Source of the DNA: Ulvibacter sp. MAR_2010_11
GTDB taxonomy: Bacteria; Bacteroidota; Bacteroidia; Flavobacteriales; Flavobacteriaceae
Reading direction: 5' to 3'
Length of the DNA: 64,000 nucleotides
Assembly: GCF_002813135.1 (NCBI RefSeq)
Contig: NZ_PHTY01000001.1
Span: forward strand, 2,811,501-2,875,500
Shown in pieces: positions 35,551 to 44,227 of the stretch (positions are counted from its first letter, which is position 1; every line of letters starts with the position of its first letter). The position numbers and the translations under genes are program-made. The notes beneath the pieces were generated by a model. That model saw only the letters and a list, made by a program, of their open reading frames with translations, was not told the origin of the DNA and ran no database searches.

Positions 35551-37560
35551 TTAACCCATCGGAAAACTTAATGCTACTCGGGTACCCATGTGGGGTGATG
35601 TATCTATCAATAATTTTCCTTGCAATTCGATTGCCCTGCTAGTCATATTGTTTAGTCCATTTCCTTTTTCAATAGTTTTTAAATCGAAACCGGATCCTTC
35701 ATCACAAATAACCATGTTTAGCTTTTTGTTTGTAATTTCTATTGTAACGTCGAGCGATTTTGTATTAGAATACTTAATGGCATTATTAACAGCTTCTTTA
35801 AAAATTAAATAGACGTTTTTACTTTGTGTAGGGGTAAGTCTGAGATTCCCTAATTCATTCGCTTGAAATGAATAATAAATATTACGAATTGTGCAAAGGT
35901 CATGCATAAACCGCTCCATTCGTTCTTTTAATCCAATTCCATAATTTTCGGAAGGCTTTAGCATCCAAACAATATCATTCATTTTATCCATGGTCTCATG
36001 TGCGTTGTCACTTACTTTAGATAGAATAGTTTGCTGATTTTTGGGAGTAGTATTCGCTGCCATTTTGCTTAACATAAAAATACTGCTGAGAGAACTGCCT
36101 ACTTCATCATGTAAATCGGCCGCTATTTGATTTCGCAGTTCCACCTCTTTCATTTTTTGGCGTAATTTATTTCTATTAATAAACATCCAAATACCAATTC
36201 CGGTAAAAAGAAATATCACCCCCGATAAAATCACAAGAAATCGCTGTTGTTTTAATTTCTCATCGATTAGTAGCTTATCTTTTTGAAGCAATTCAATTTG
36301 TTTTTCATTATTTGTTTTGTTGTACTGTTCCTCAATGCTTTTAAACTGCGCTTGAATTGCATAGTTTTTAATGCTGTCGGTTAGGGCGTGATATAAGTTT
36401 GTGTATTCCAGAGCTTTATCGTATTGCTTGCGATTAGTGTAATATTCGGCCATATTTTTATATCCTGCTGCTTCTTGATTTTTTCTCCCCGCTTCCTGTA
36501 ATGATTTAAGATTGAGGATAGCATCATTTTCGGATACAATTTGTTGTTCGCTACTTTTTTTGATGGCCAATATTTCAAGCTCGGCAGAAATAATCTGAAC
36601 GCTATCATCAATTTTTATTGCAACTGCTTTGCTTTTTTCAAGATTTGAAATTGCCTCTTGTGATCGCCCCATTTCGGCGTACAATTGTCCTATTGCAAAA
36701 TAGTTGTCAGTAACTTCGGTAAACACTTCCATTTCAGTATTTATAGTAAGTGCCGTGTTATAATGAGCTAGTGCTTTGTCATACTCTTTAAGTCCCTTAT
36801 ACACATTTCCCAAATTCTGTTCTGCATTAGCTAAACCTCGCTTATCACCAAGTTCTTTCTTAAGTTTAATCGATTTGTTGAGATAGACAAGTGCTTCACT
36901 ATATCGTTTTAATTCGGTATAACATTCCGAGATATTATTAAAACAAAAGGACTGCCCCGCCTTATTATCAAGTTTCTCAAATCCGTTTAATGCAATAATG
37001 TAATATTTGAGACCCTCATTATAATCGGACATCCCCAAATAACAATTTCCAATATTAATTGCCTGCCCGGAGGCAGAGAGAAGATCACCCTTGGCAATAG
37101 CTACGTCGTAAGATCTTTTAAAAAAGACTAAGGCTTCTTTATATTTTCCACTCTTTTTATAATACAATCCGGCCGTGGATGCGTAGTTCGCTTGTATTTT
37201 AGAATTAACCCTATACTTTGGATTTTCTGAAAGAACTCTTAGTCGGTTCAGGTAAAATTCAGAACTATCCAATTGAGCAGTATTTTTATACAGACTTACC
37301 AAATTTGAATAGGTACTGCTTAACGCTTCATCATTGGGGAACGTCTTTATAATTGTTTTAGCCCGCCATAAATATGTTTTAGCTTTATTTACATCCTTTC
37401 TAATCCACTCGACGGCGATAAGGTTTATTGCATTTACGGTTTCTAAATCACTATTATTTTTTGCTATAACAATTTCTAAGCTATCTATCTTCGATTGTTG
37501 TGCAGACACACTAAAGCAAACCAAACAACAAATTCCAAAAAAGGAGCTCTTGATAGACAT
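35551..37560 (-). CDS. TPR-containing sensor histidine kinase
   Basis: A 669-residue protein. A signal peptide (MSIKSSFFGICCLVCFSVSAQ) is followed by a periplasmic array of about six to seven tetratricopeptide repeats (~90-400; for example YKEALVFFKRSYDVAIAKGD and YSEALVYLNKSIKLKKELGD). Then come a coiled coil, one TM helix (~439-461, FLVILSGVIFLFTGIGIWMF), the HisKA_3 box AADLHDEVGSSLSSIFMLS with the phospho-His, and the HATPase with FKEAVNNAIKYSN and GSGFDLKTIEKGNGLNNM. The TPR domain probably reads a periplasmic protein or peptide signal. It pairs with the response regulator that follows. Confidence 0.93.
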   Translation of the reverse strand: MSIKSSFFGICCLVCFSVSAQQSKIDSLEIVIAKNNSDLETVNAINLIAVEWIRKDVNKAKTYLWRAKTIIKTFPNDEALSSTYSNLVSLYKNTAQLDSSEFYLNRLRVLSENPKYRVNSKIQANYASTAGLYYKKSGKYKEALVFFKRSYDVAIAKGDLLSASGQAINIGNCYLGMSDYNEGLKYYIIALNGFEKLDNKAGQSFCFNNISECYTELKRYSEALVYLNKSIKLKKELGDKRGLANAEQNLGNVYKGLKEYDKALAHYNTALTINTEMEVFTEVTDNYFAIGQLYAEMGRSQEAISNLEKSKAVAIKIDDSVQIISAELEILAIKKSSEQQIVSENDAILNLKSLQEAGRKNQEAAGYKNMAEYYTNRKQYDKALEYTNLYHALTDSIKNYAIQAQFKSIEEQYNKTNNEKQIELLQKDKLLIDEKLKQQRFLVILSGVIFLFTGIGIWMFINRNKLRQKMKEVELRNQIAADLHDEVGSSLSSIFMLSKMAANTTPKNQQTILSKVSDNAHETMDKMNDIVWMLKPSENYGIGLKERMERFMHDLCTIRNIYYSFQANELGNLRLTPTQSKNVYLIFKEAVNNAIKYSNTKSLDVTIEITNKKLNMVICDEGSGFDLKTIEKGNGLNNMTSRAIELQGKLLIDTSPHMGTRVALSFPMG

Positions 37561-37768
37561 AATTACTTGATTTTCTAATATGAAAGTACAAAACTTAATA
37601 CAAATTTGAATGTACCCTTCATTATTTATTCCATAAGGAGATAAGTTCTTTACAACCTAATGCGCTTCGCAAGAATTGCTATTTACTAATAGCAGAACCG
37701 CTATTGCATTGAAGTACTTGCATACCTTTTTACAAAATCGTAACATTACAATTCTAAAAAATCCAACC

Positions 37769-39244
37769 ATGCAAAGTCAAGATATTAAACCAGGAGGACC
37801 TCAAGACGAACATATAGTAGAGAACAAAGAGCTCAATATTTGGGAAGCTTTAATTCCCGTCGTTATTTTAATGGGTCTCTTGGCTTATAATATATTCTTT
37901 GCCGATGGGGAATGGATGGGCGAATACAGTAATCAAATTATTTTATTAATGGGTGCAGTAGTAGCTGCTGTTGTTGGTTTTTTCAATAAGACATCGATCA
38001 CTACAATGGCCGAAGAAGTTTGGGAAAACTGGAGAAGTATTTTAGTCCCTATCATAATTTTATTACTCGTTGGGGCTTTGGCAGGTACTTGGCTAATAAG
38101 TGGGGTAATCCCTGCAATGGTGTACTATGGTTTACAAGTGCTTAGTCCGGAAATATTCCTCCCGGCATCAGTAGTTATTGCAGCAATTATTTCTGTGGCC
38201 ACGGGAAGCTCCTGGACAACTTCCGCTACCGTTGGAATTGCATTGGTTGGAATAGGTTCTGCATTGGGAATAAATTCAGGTATGATAGCAGGGGCTGTAA
38301 TTTCCGGAGCTTACTTTGGGGATAAAATGTCCCCCCTTAGTGATACAACGAATCTTGCACCGGCGATGGCAGGCACCGATTTGTTTACCCACATTCGTTA
38401 TATGGCATTGACCACTGTACCCACTATTTTAATCACAATTATTGTTTTTGCAATTTTAAGTTTTACAGTAGACGTTACAGGGGACGCAGATATATCCGGC
38501 CTGCTCACAACAATTGATTCCACCTTCAACACCACGCCTTGGTTATTTGTGGTTCCTGCAATTGTAATCGTACTAATTGTAACAAAAACAAAGCCTCTTA
38601 TCGCCTTATCTGTCGGAGTTGTTTCAGCTGCGATTTTTGCTGTAATTTTTCAAGGGGACGTTTTAGCGCAAATTTCAGATTCTAACATTGGAACAATTGT
38701 TCAAGCAGTTTTTACAGATACTGCGATTGAAACGGACAATGAAAAACTGAATGATTTGTTCTCTTCCGGAGGTATGCTTGGAATGCTATGGACTATTCTT
38801 ATTATAATCTGTGCTATGGTGTTTGGAGGTGTAATGGACGGAATTGGTGCCTTGGCAAGAATTACCGATCAATTATTGAAAATGGCTTCATCAGTATTTG
38901 GACTCTTCGCGAGTACTGTGGTAAGTTGCTTAGGACTTAACGTCATTGCAAGCGACCAATACTTAGCCATTGTAATTCCGGGAAAAATGTTTAAAAAAGC
39001 ATACGACGATCGAGGTTTAGCCCCGGAAAATCTTTCAAGAACGTTAGAGGATAGTGGTACGGTAACTTCGGTATTAATTCCGTGGAATACCTGTGGAGCT
39101 TATCAAAGCACGGTGTTAGGAGTTGGGGTAGCAGAGTATTTCTTTTACGCGGTTTTCAACTGGTTAAGTCCGTTTATGACCTTGCTTTTTGCCGCATTCA
39201 GAATTAAAATAAAACAACTTTCAGGAGGAAATTTACCTCGCTAA
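37769..39244 (+). CDS. nhaC: NhaC family Na+/H+ antiporter
   Basis: About 491 residues from the ATG at 37769 (MQSQDIKPGGPQDEHIVEN); an upstream in-frame ATG at 37676 would add 31 residues that do not look conserved, so I reject it. It has about 11-12 membrane helices with the NhaC-family segments SVATGSSWTTSATVGIALVGIG, ISGAYFGDKMSPLSDTTNLAPAMAG and CGAYQSTVLGVG. The protein should exchange Na+ (or substrates such as malate/lactate in some relatives) for H+ across the inner membrane, which fits a salt-water habitat. It stands alone. Confidence 0.9.
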   Translation: MQSQDIKPGGPQDEHIVENKELNIWEALIPVVILMGLLAYNIFFADGEWMGEYSNQIILLMGAVVAAVVGFFNKTSITTMAEEVWENWRSILVPIIILLLVGALAGTWLISGVIPAMVYYGLQVLSPEIFLPASVVIAAIISVATGSSWTTSATVGIALVGIGSALGINSGMIAGAVISGAYFGDKMSPLSDTTNLAPAMAGTDLFTHIRYMALTTVPTILITIIVFAILSFTVDVTGDADISGLLTTIDSTFNTTPWLFVVPAIVIVLIVTKTKPLIALSVGVVSAAIFAVIFQGDVLAQISDSNIGTIVQAVFTDTAIETDNEKLNDLFSSGGMLGMLWTILIIICAMVFGGVMDGIGALARITDQLLKMASSVFGLFASTVVSCLGLNVIASDQYLAIVIPGKMFKKAYDDRGLAPENLSRTLEDSGTVTSVLIPWNTCGAYQSTVLGVGVAEYFFYAVFNWLSPFMTLLFAAFRIKIKQLSGGNLPR

Positions 39245-39306
39245 ATTGCAGCAAATATTCACAAAACTTTAAGTGTCATTCACTTTTTATTCGGCTTTTG
39301 AATTTG

Positions 39307-39314
39307 TACTTTTG
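39307..39314 (+). promoter_or_regulatory. -7 box of the peroxiredoxin gene
   Basis: TACTTTTG preceded by TTTG (TTTGTACTTTTGC), the strong flavobacterial promoter form, 39 bp upstream of the ATG at 39353. Confidence 0.55.
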
Positions 39315-39352
39315 CAGCCTCAAAATAAGTACTAAAATTCAAAATAAAATCA

Positions 39353-39997
39353 ATGGCATTAGTAGGAAAAAAGTTCCCGAATCTTGAAGTAAACGCAACC
39401 GATAGATCCGGAATTACACAAAAAATAAATATTCTTTCAAAAGCAAAAACCGAAGGAAAAAAAGTAATTCTTTTCTGGTATCCAAAAGACTTTACCTTTG
39501 TTTGTCCAACCGAATTACATGCTTTTCAGGCGGCTATAGGTGAGTTCGAAAAAAGAAATACGCTGGTAATTGGCGCTTCTTGCGACACTGCCGAAGTGCA
39601 TTTCGCTTGGTTAAACACCCCAAAAAATCATGGAGGAATCGAAGGAATTACCTATCCGCTTCTTGCGGACAGCAATCGTAATCTGGCATCACAACTGGAT
39701 ATTCTCGACATTACCAACGAACGTTACGATGAAGAAACCGGAAACGTTTTGGTGGATGGAGATAATGTAACGTATCGCGCTACATATCTTATCGACGAAG
39801 AAGGAACCGTTTTCCACGAGAGTATTAATCACATGCCATTGGGCAGAAACGTGTCCGAATTTTTACGTCTTATCGATGCTTACACCCACGTGCAGCAAAA
39901 TGGGGAAGTATGTCCGGCCAACTGGCAAGAAGGAGCTACTGCCATGAATGCCGATAGAAAAGGTGTTGCAGAATATTTAACACAACAATTAAACTAA
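39353..39997 (+). CDS. Peroxiredoxin (AhpC/Prx1-type, 2-Cys)
   Basis: A 214-residue thiol peroxidase. The peroxidatic Cys51 is in FWYPKDFTFVCPTE, and the resolving Cys187 is in GEVCPANW, close to the C-terminus, as in typical 2-Cys peroxiredoxins. It has one unusual extra cysteine (GASCDTAEVH). It reduces hydrogen peroxide and alkyl hydroperoxides in the cytosol, and the partner reductase is not encoded nearby. It is followed by a terminator and by tpx, a second peroxidase gene. Confidence 0.93.
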   Translation: MALVGKKFPNLEVNATDRSGITQKINILSKAKTEGKKVILFWYPKDFTFVCPTELHAFQAAIGEFEKRNTLVIGASCDTAEVHFAWLNTPKNHGGIEGITYPLLADSNRNLASQLDILDITNERYDEETGNVLVDGDNVTYRATYLIDEEGTVFHESINHMPLGRNVSEFLRLIDAYTHVQQNGEVCPANWQEGATAMNADRKGVAEYLTQQLN

Positions 39998-40030
39998 GTT
40001 TAATTTTTAAATTACGGTTGGTTTCAATTT

Positions 40031-40060
40031 AAAACCCTTTCCATTCCGGAAGGGTTTTTT
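40031..40060 (+). terminator. Terminator after the peroxiredoxin gene
   Basis: A stem of AAAACCCTT(T)CC with GGAAGGGTTTT (one bulged T), a short ATTCC loop and a T-run on the plus strand, 34 bp past the stop. Confidence 0.8.
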
Positions 40061-40102
40061 TATGTACAATTCTGAAAAATACTAAGTAAGAATGTCTATT
40101 TT

Positions 40103-40110
40103 TATCTTTG
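40103..40110 (+). promoter_or_regulatory. -7 box of tpx
   Basis: An exact TAnnTTTG match (TATCTTTG), 18 bp upstream of the tpx ATG. Confidence 0.5.
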
Positions 40111-40128
40111 AAATAAATTTAGATTTAT

Positions 40129-40629
40129 ATGGCATCTATCACGCTCGACGGAAATCCGGCTGCTACAAACGGGAATTTACCCGCAGTAGACTCGACAGCC
40201 CCTAACTTTACACTTACGGCAACTAATTTATCTGAAAAGTCGTTGCACGATTACGACAAAGCCCGAAAAATAGTAAACATTTTCCCAAGTGTGGGAACAG
40301 GTGTTTGTGCTGCTGCTTTGCGGAAATTTAATGAGAAAAGTTCTCAACTACAAAACACCAAAGTACTGTGTATTTCAAAAGATTTACCCTTTGCACAGTC
40401 CCAATTTTGTGCTGCCGAAGGGCTTGAAAACGTAGAAATGCTGTCCGATTTCAAAAATGAAGATTTCGGAAATGACTATGGCGTTTTGATTGTGAAAAGT
40501 GCTTTTACCGGTTTATTGGCCAGAGCCGTATTAGTACTCGATGAAAACAATACCGTGATCTATTCGCAGCTGGTTCCCGATATTGCCCAGGAACCGGATT
40601 ATGAAGCTGCGCTAAATGCATTGAAATAA
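40129..40629 (+). CDS. tpx: Thiol peroxidase Tpx
   Basis: A 166-residue atypical 2-Cys peroxiredoxin. The peroxidatic Cys60 is in IFPSVGTGVCAAALRKFNE (the Tpx-family I-x-P-S-x-D-T-x-V-C-A motif, here with G for D), and the resolving Cys94 is in FAQSQFCAAEG. The enzyme reduces peroxides using thioredoxin. Its stop codon shares a base with the start of the next gene (TAATG), so it is translationally coupled to the diacylglycerol kinase gene. Confidence 0.93.
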   Translation: MASITLDGNPAATNGNLPAVDSTAPNFTLTATNLSEKSLHDYDKARKIVNIFPSVGTGVCAAALRKFNEKSSQLQNTKVLCISKDLPFAQSQFCAAEGLENVEMLSDFKNEDFGNDYGVLIVKSAFTGLLARAVLVLDENNTVIYSQLVPDIAQEPDYEAALNALK

Positions 40630-40988
40630 TGTGGAATACTTATTTAGGCAAACGCCTTAAAGGATTTGGGTACGCAACTAAAGGAGCATGGATGCTGCTT
40701 AAAAATGAACCCAGTATCCAAGTACAGGCCTTTATTGTAGTGGGGGTAACTATTGCCGGTTTTTACTTTGAAATTTCAGAGATTGAGTGGATGTTTCAGA
40801 TTTTAGCAATTGGGCTGGTTATGAGTGTGGAAGGACTTAATACTGCCGCCGAAGAGATGGCCGATTTTGTACACCCCGACTTTCACAATAAGATTGGATA
40901 TATAAAAGATGTCGCTGCCGGAGCCGTCTTTTTTGCCGCAGTTGCCGCAGTTGTGATTGCATGTATTATTTATATTCCTAAGTTTTAA
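40629..40988 (+). CDS. dgkA: Diacylglycerol/undecaprenol kinase, DgkA family
   Basis: A 119-residue integral membrane protein with three helices. The family core VEGLNTAAEEMADFVHPDFHNKIGYIKDVAAGAVFFAAVAAV contains the catalytic Glu and the conserved E-x-x-N-T-A-x-E and K-D-x-A-A-G-A-V motifs. In Gram-negatives DgkA recycles diacylglycerol to phosphatidate in the inner membrane; short forms can phosphorylate undecaprenol. It directly follows tpx with a 1-bp overlap. Confidence 0.92.
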   Translation: MWNTYLGKRLKGFGYATKGAWMLLKNEPSIQVQAFIVVGVTIAGFYFEISEIEWMFQILAIGLVMSVEGLNTAAEEMADFVHPDFHNKIGYIKDVAAGAVFFAAVAAVVIACIIYIPKF

Positions 40989-41161
40989 TGCGCCACTCTG
41001 TGTATTTAATCTCAGTCTTCAGCTCCCTAAGCAGTGAGTAATAAGCAAAGGTCAATACAATGGAAACGTGATAATAAACTGCTAGTAATGTACAATCTGT
41101 TGAGCTGAAAGGATTCTCACCATTTAGAAAATTTTATGTAGTATGGAACGTTTGATATTTG

Positions 41162-41169
41162 TATTTTTG
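41162..41169 (+). promoter_or_regulatory. -7 box of the ftsK-lolA-lptG cluster
   Basis: TATTTTTG preceded by TTTG (TTTGTATTTTTGC), an exact match. It lies 23 bp upstream of the chosen start at 41192 and overlaps the longer frame from 41159, so that longer start is unlikely. Confidence 0.55.
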
Positions 41170-41191
41170 CTCAAAGTCAACCCAACCTTAC

Positions 41192-43576
41192 ATGGCGAAA
41201 AAGAAAACCGCTACATCTAAAAAACCTGCAACACCTCGTAAAAAAATCTCTTTTACGCTATCCAAGCAACAAAAAATTTTATTGGGTAGCTTTCTATTCT
41301 TACTGGGCTTGGCTTTGTTATTTTCTATCGTATCCTATTTTTTCACTTGGCAGACCGACCAAAGTGAAATAGGTCTCGTAGTAGATCGCGAAGCTGAAGC
41401 AAAAAACTGGCTGAACAAGTTTGGCGCCCACGTTGGAAACTTTTTTGTCTACGATGGTTTCGGGATTGCAGCCTTTATCCCGGCTTTTCTTATTGCACTT
41501 ACCGGAGTTTACTATTTTTTCGATTATGCCAAGAAACAACTCAAACGCTTTTGGTTCTGGGGAATTTTATTAATGATTTGGATTGCTGTTTTTTTCGGAT
41601 TTTTTAAGGAAAAAACTACCTTATTAAGCGGAACCATTGGTTTTGAAACAAATGACCTTTTACAGGATTATCTGGGACTTATAGGTACAATTCTACTCAT
41701 GACATTTTTGGCGATTATCTATCTGGTAGTTCGACTGAAGGTGACTCCCGAGCATGTAACTTCAGCTCTTAAAAAAACAAAGAAGGAAATTGCAACCGAC
41801 TTTTCTTCAGGAATACCTTCAGAAGAAACGATTGCGCAAACAGACTATGAAAAGGACGTTGTCGAAGCCCTAGTCCCCGACTCAAAATTAGAGATAACCA
41901 CTTCCGAAGAAGAGGAAGAACCGGAAGAACCTACATTAAAAACAACTACCCCGGTAGTAGCAAATAGAGAAGAATCTGACGTTGAAATGGAGATTGCTCA
42001 AGCCCCCGAAGAAGAGACCGTCGAAGCAAATCTCAGTAAAAAATTAGTCGAAGATTTTGGCGAATTCGACCCCACCTTAGAACTCAGTAACTTTAAGTTT
42101 CCAACCATCGAATTGCTTAAGGACTATACAGGAGGCAAAGGAATTACGATTAATCAGGAGGAACTGGAAGAAAATAAAAACCGAATTGTAAATACGCTCA
42201 GCAATTACAAAATTGGAATCGCCAATATCAAAGCTACGGTTGGACCTACTGTAACCTTGTATGAAATTGTTCCTGAAGCAGGAATTAGAATTTCAAAAAT
42301 TAAAAATCTGGAAGACGATATTGCCCTATCACTTTCGGCCTTGGGAATTCGTATCATAGCTCCTATTCCGGGACGTGGGACCATAGGGATTGAAGTTCCC
42401 AACAAAACTCCAAAAATAGTTTCTATGCGTTCGGTGATTGCTTCGCCTAAATTTCAAAATGCCGAAATGGAATTACCGCTGGCACTTGGTAAAACCATTA
42501 GTAACGAAACATTTGTAGTGGATCTTGCAAAAATGCCTCACCTGCTAATGGCCGGAGCAACAGGACAGGGGAAATCGGTGGGACTCAATGCCATTCTCAC
42601 CTCGCTCCTTTATAAAAAGCATCCCGCCGAAGTAAAATTTGTGTTGGTAGATCCCAAAAAGGTAGAATTAACCCTTTTCAATAAAATCGAACGGCATTAC
42701 CTGGCAAAACTACCGGACACCGAAGAAGCCATTATTACAGACACTACCAAGGTGGTTTATACCCTTAATTCGTTGTGTATGGAAATGGACGCCCGTTACG
42801 ACTTGCTAAAAGAGGCGATGGTGCGGAATATAAAAGAATACAACACCAAATTCAAGGCGCGTAAATTGAATCCGCATGAAGGACATCGTTATTTACCTTA
42901 TATTGTTTTGGTAGTAGATGAGTTTGCCGATTTGATTATGACTGCCGGAAAAGAGGTGGAAACACCCATTGCACGTCTTGCGCAGTTAGCTCGTGCTATT
43001 GGAATTCACTTGATTATTGCGACACAACGTCCTTCGGTAAATGTAATTACGGGTATCATTAAGGCGAATTTCCCTGCCCGAGTTGCTTTTAGAGTAACCA
43101 GTAAGATAGATTCCCGTACTATTTTGGATAGTTCGGGGGCCGACCAGTTAATTGGACGTGGAGATATGTTATTTACACAAGGAAACGATCTTACGCGACT
43201 TCAATGCGCTTTTGTAGACACTCCTGAAGTAGCAGATATTACCGAATTTATAGGGTCTCAAAAAGCATATCCCGATGCACATCTCTTACCGGAATACGAA
43301 GGAGAAGAAGGTGGCACAAATCTTGATATTAGTATTGAGGAACGTGATAAAATGTTTCGCGAAGCTGCCGAAGTGCTTGTAATTGCACAACAAGGTTCCG
43401 CCTCCCTGTTGCAAAGGAAGCTGAAACTGGGCTACAACCGCGCCGGACGAATTATCGACCAATTAGAGGCCGCAGGTATTGTTGGTCCATTTGAAGGTAG
43501 TAAAGCCAGACAGGTACTCGTTCCAACCATCGACGCATTAAACCAACTATTAGAAAACGAAAGTAATACTTATTAA
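41192..43576 (+). CDS. ftsK: DNA translocase FtsK
   Basis: About 794 residues from the ATG at 41192 (MAKKKTATSKK). Four membrane helices lie in the first ~170 residues. An acidic linker (~200-290) is much shorter than in E. coli FtsK, as usual in Bacteroidota. The alpha/beta motor has Walker A G-A-T-G-Q-G-K-S at ~455-462, VVDEFADLIMTAGKEVE (Walker B) and HLIIATQRPSVNVITG. The gamma winged-helix domain (SLLQRKLKLGYNRAGRIIDQLEAAGIV) recognises orienting sequences. FtsK pumps the chromosome terminus at the septum and activates XerCD. It is followed by lolA after 1 bp. Confidence 0.96.
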   Translation: MAKKKTATSKKPATPRKKISFTLSKQQKILLGSFLFLLGLALLFSIVSYFFTWQTDQSEIGLVVDREAEAKNWLNKFGAHVGNFFVYDGFGIAAFIPAFLIALTGVYYFFDYAKKQLKRFWFWGILLMIWIAVFFGFFKEKTTLLSGTIGFETNDLLQDYLGLIGTILLMTFLAIIYLVVRLKVTPEHVTSALKKTKKEIATDFSSGIPSEETIAQTDYEKDVVEALVPDSKLEITTSEEEEEPEEPTLKTTTPVVANREESDVEMEIAQAPEEETVEANLSKKLVEDFGEFDPTLELSNFKFPTIELLKDYTGGKGITINQEELEENKNRIVNTLSNYKIGIANIKATVGPTVTLYEIVPEAGIRISKIKNLEDDIALSLSALGIRIIAPIPGRGTIGIEVPNKTPKIVSMRSVIASPKFQNAEMELPLALGKTISNETFVVDLAKMPHLLMAGATGQGKSVGLNAILTSLLYKKHPAEVKFVLVDPKKVELTLFNKIERHYLAKLPDTEEAIITDTTKVVYTLNSLCMEMDARYDLLKEAMVRNIKEYNTKFKARKLNPHEGHRYLPYIVLVVDEFADLIMTAGKEVETPIARLAQLARAIGIHLIIATQRPSVNVITGIIKANFPARVAFRVTSKIDSRTILDSSGADQLIGRGDMLFTQGNDLTRLQCAFVDTPEVADITEFIGSQKAYPDAHLLPEYEGEEGGTNLDISIEERDKMFREAAEVLVIAQQGSASLLQRKLKLGYNRAGRIIDQLEAAGIVGPFEGSKARQVLVPTIDALNQLLENESNTY

Positions 43577-43577
43577 A

Positions 43578-44219
43578 ATGAAAAAGTTAGCCGTATTAGT
43601 CATTACACTTTTCACAATGTCATTTGCTTCTGCACAGGAGGCAAAAACGCTGTTGAACGAAGTTTCAGCGAAAGCAAAAAGCTACGATAATATTCTTATT
43701 GATTTTAAATACAACCTGAGCAACACCCAAGAAAAGGTAAATCAGGATACACGTGGAGATGTTACCCTTTCAGGGAATAAATACGTATTGAATATGATGG
43801 GTACTACCCGTATGTTCGACGGAAAGAATATTTACACGATTGTCCCTGAAGACGAAGAAGTGACTATTTCTACTTACAATCCGCAGGATGATAAAGACGT
43901 GACGCCTTCAAAATTGTTGACCTTTTATGAAAAGGGCTATACCTACAAAATGGACATCGTTCAGAATGTAAAGGGCAGAAAAATTCAGTACGTTAAATTA
44001 ATTCCTATCGATTCGAAAGCCGAAATGAAGGATGTGCTTTTGGGGATTGATGTACAGACGAAACACATCTACAAATTAATTCAGACAGACGCTAAGGGAA
44101 CAAAATACACCCTTACAGTAAATTCTTTTAAAACCAATCAGCCTTTGTCCAAAACTCTTTTTACCTTTGATGAAGCGAAGTTCAAGCAAGATGGTTACTA
44201 CATCAATAAGCTTGACTAG
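43578..44219 (+). CDS. lolA: LolA-like outer-membrane lipoprotein carrier
   Basis: A 213-residue periplasmic protein with a signal peptide (MKKLAVLVITLFTMSFASAQ). The body follows the LolA/LolB half-barrel pattern: KAKSYDNILIDFKYNL, GDVTLSGNKYVLNMMGTTRMFDGKNIYTI and LGIDVQTKHIYKLIQTD. The family ferries lipoproteins from LolCDE across the periplasm. It lies between ftsK and an LptF/G permease gene (8 bp downstream), both envelope functions. Confidence 0.85.
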   Translation: MKKLAVLVITLFTMSFASAQEAKTLLNEVSAKAKSYDNILIDFKYNLSNTQEKVNQDTRGDVTLSGNKYVLNMMGTTRMFDGKNIYTIVPEDEEVTISTYNPQDDKDVTPSKLLTFYEKGYTYKMDIVQNVKGRKIQYVKLIPIDSKAEMKDVLLGIDVQTKHIYKLIQTDAKGTKYTLTVNSFKTNQPLSKTLFTFDEAKFKQDGYYINKLD

Positions 44220-44227
44220 CAAATGGT

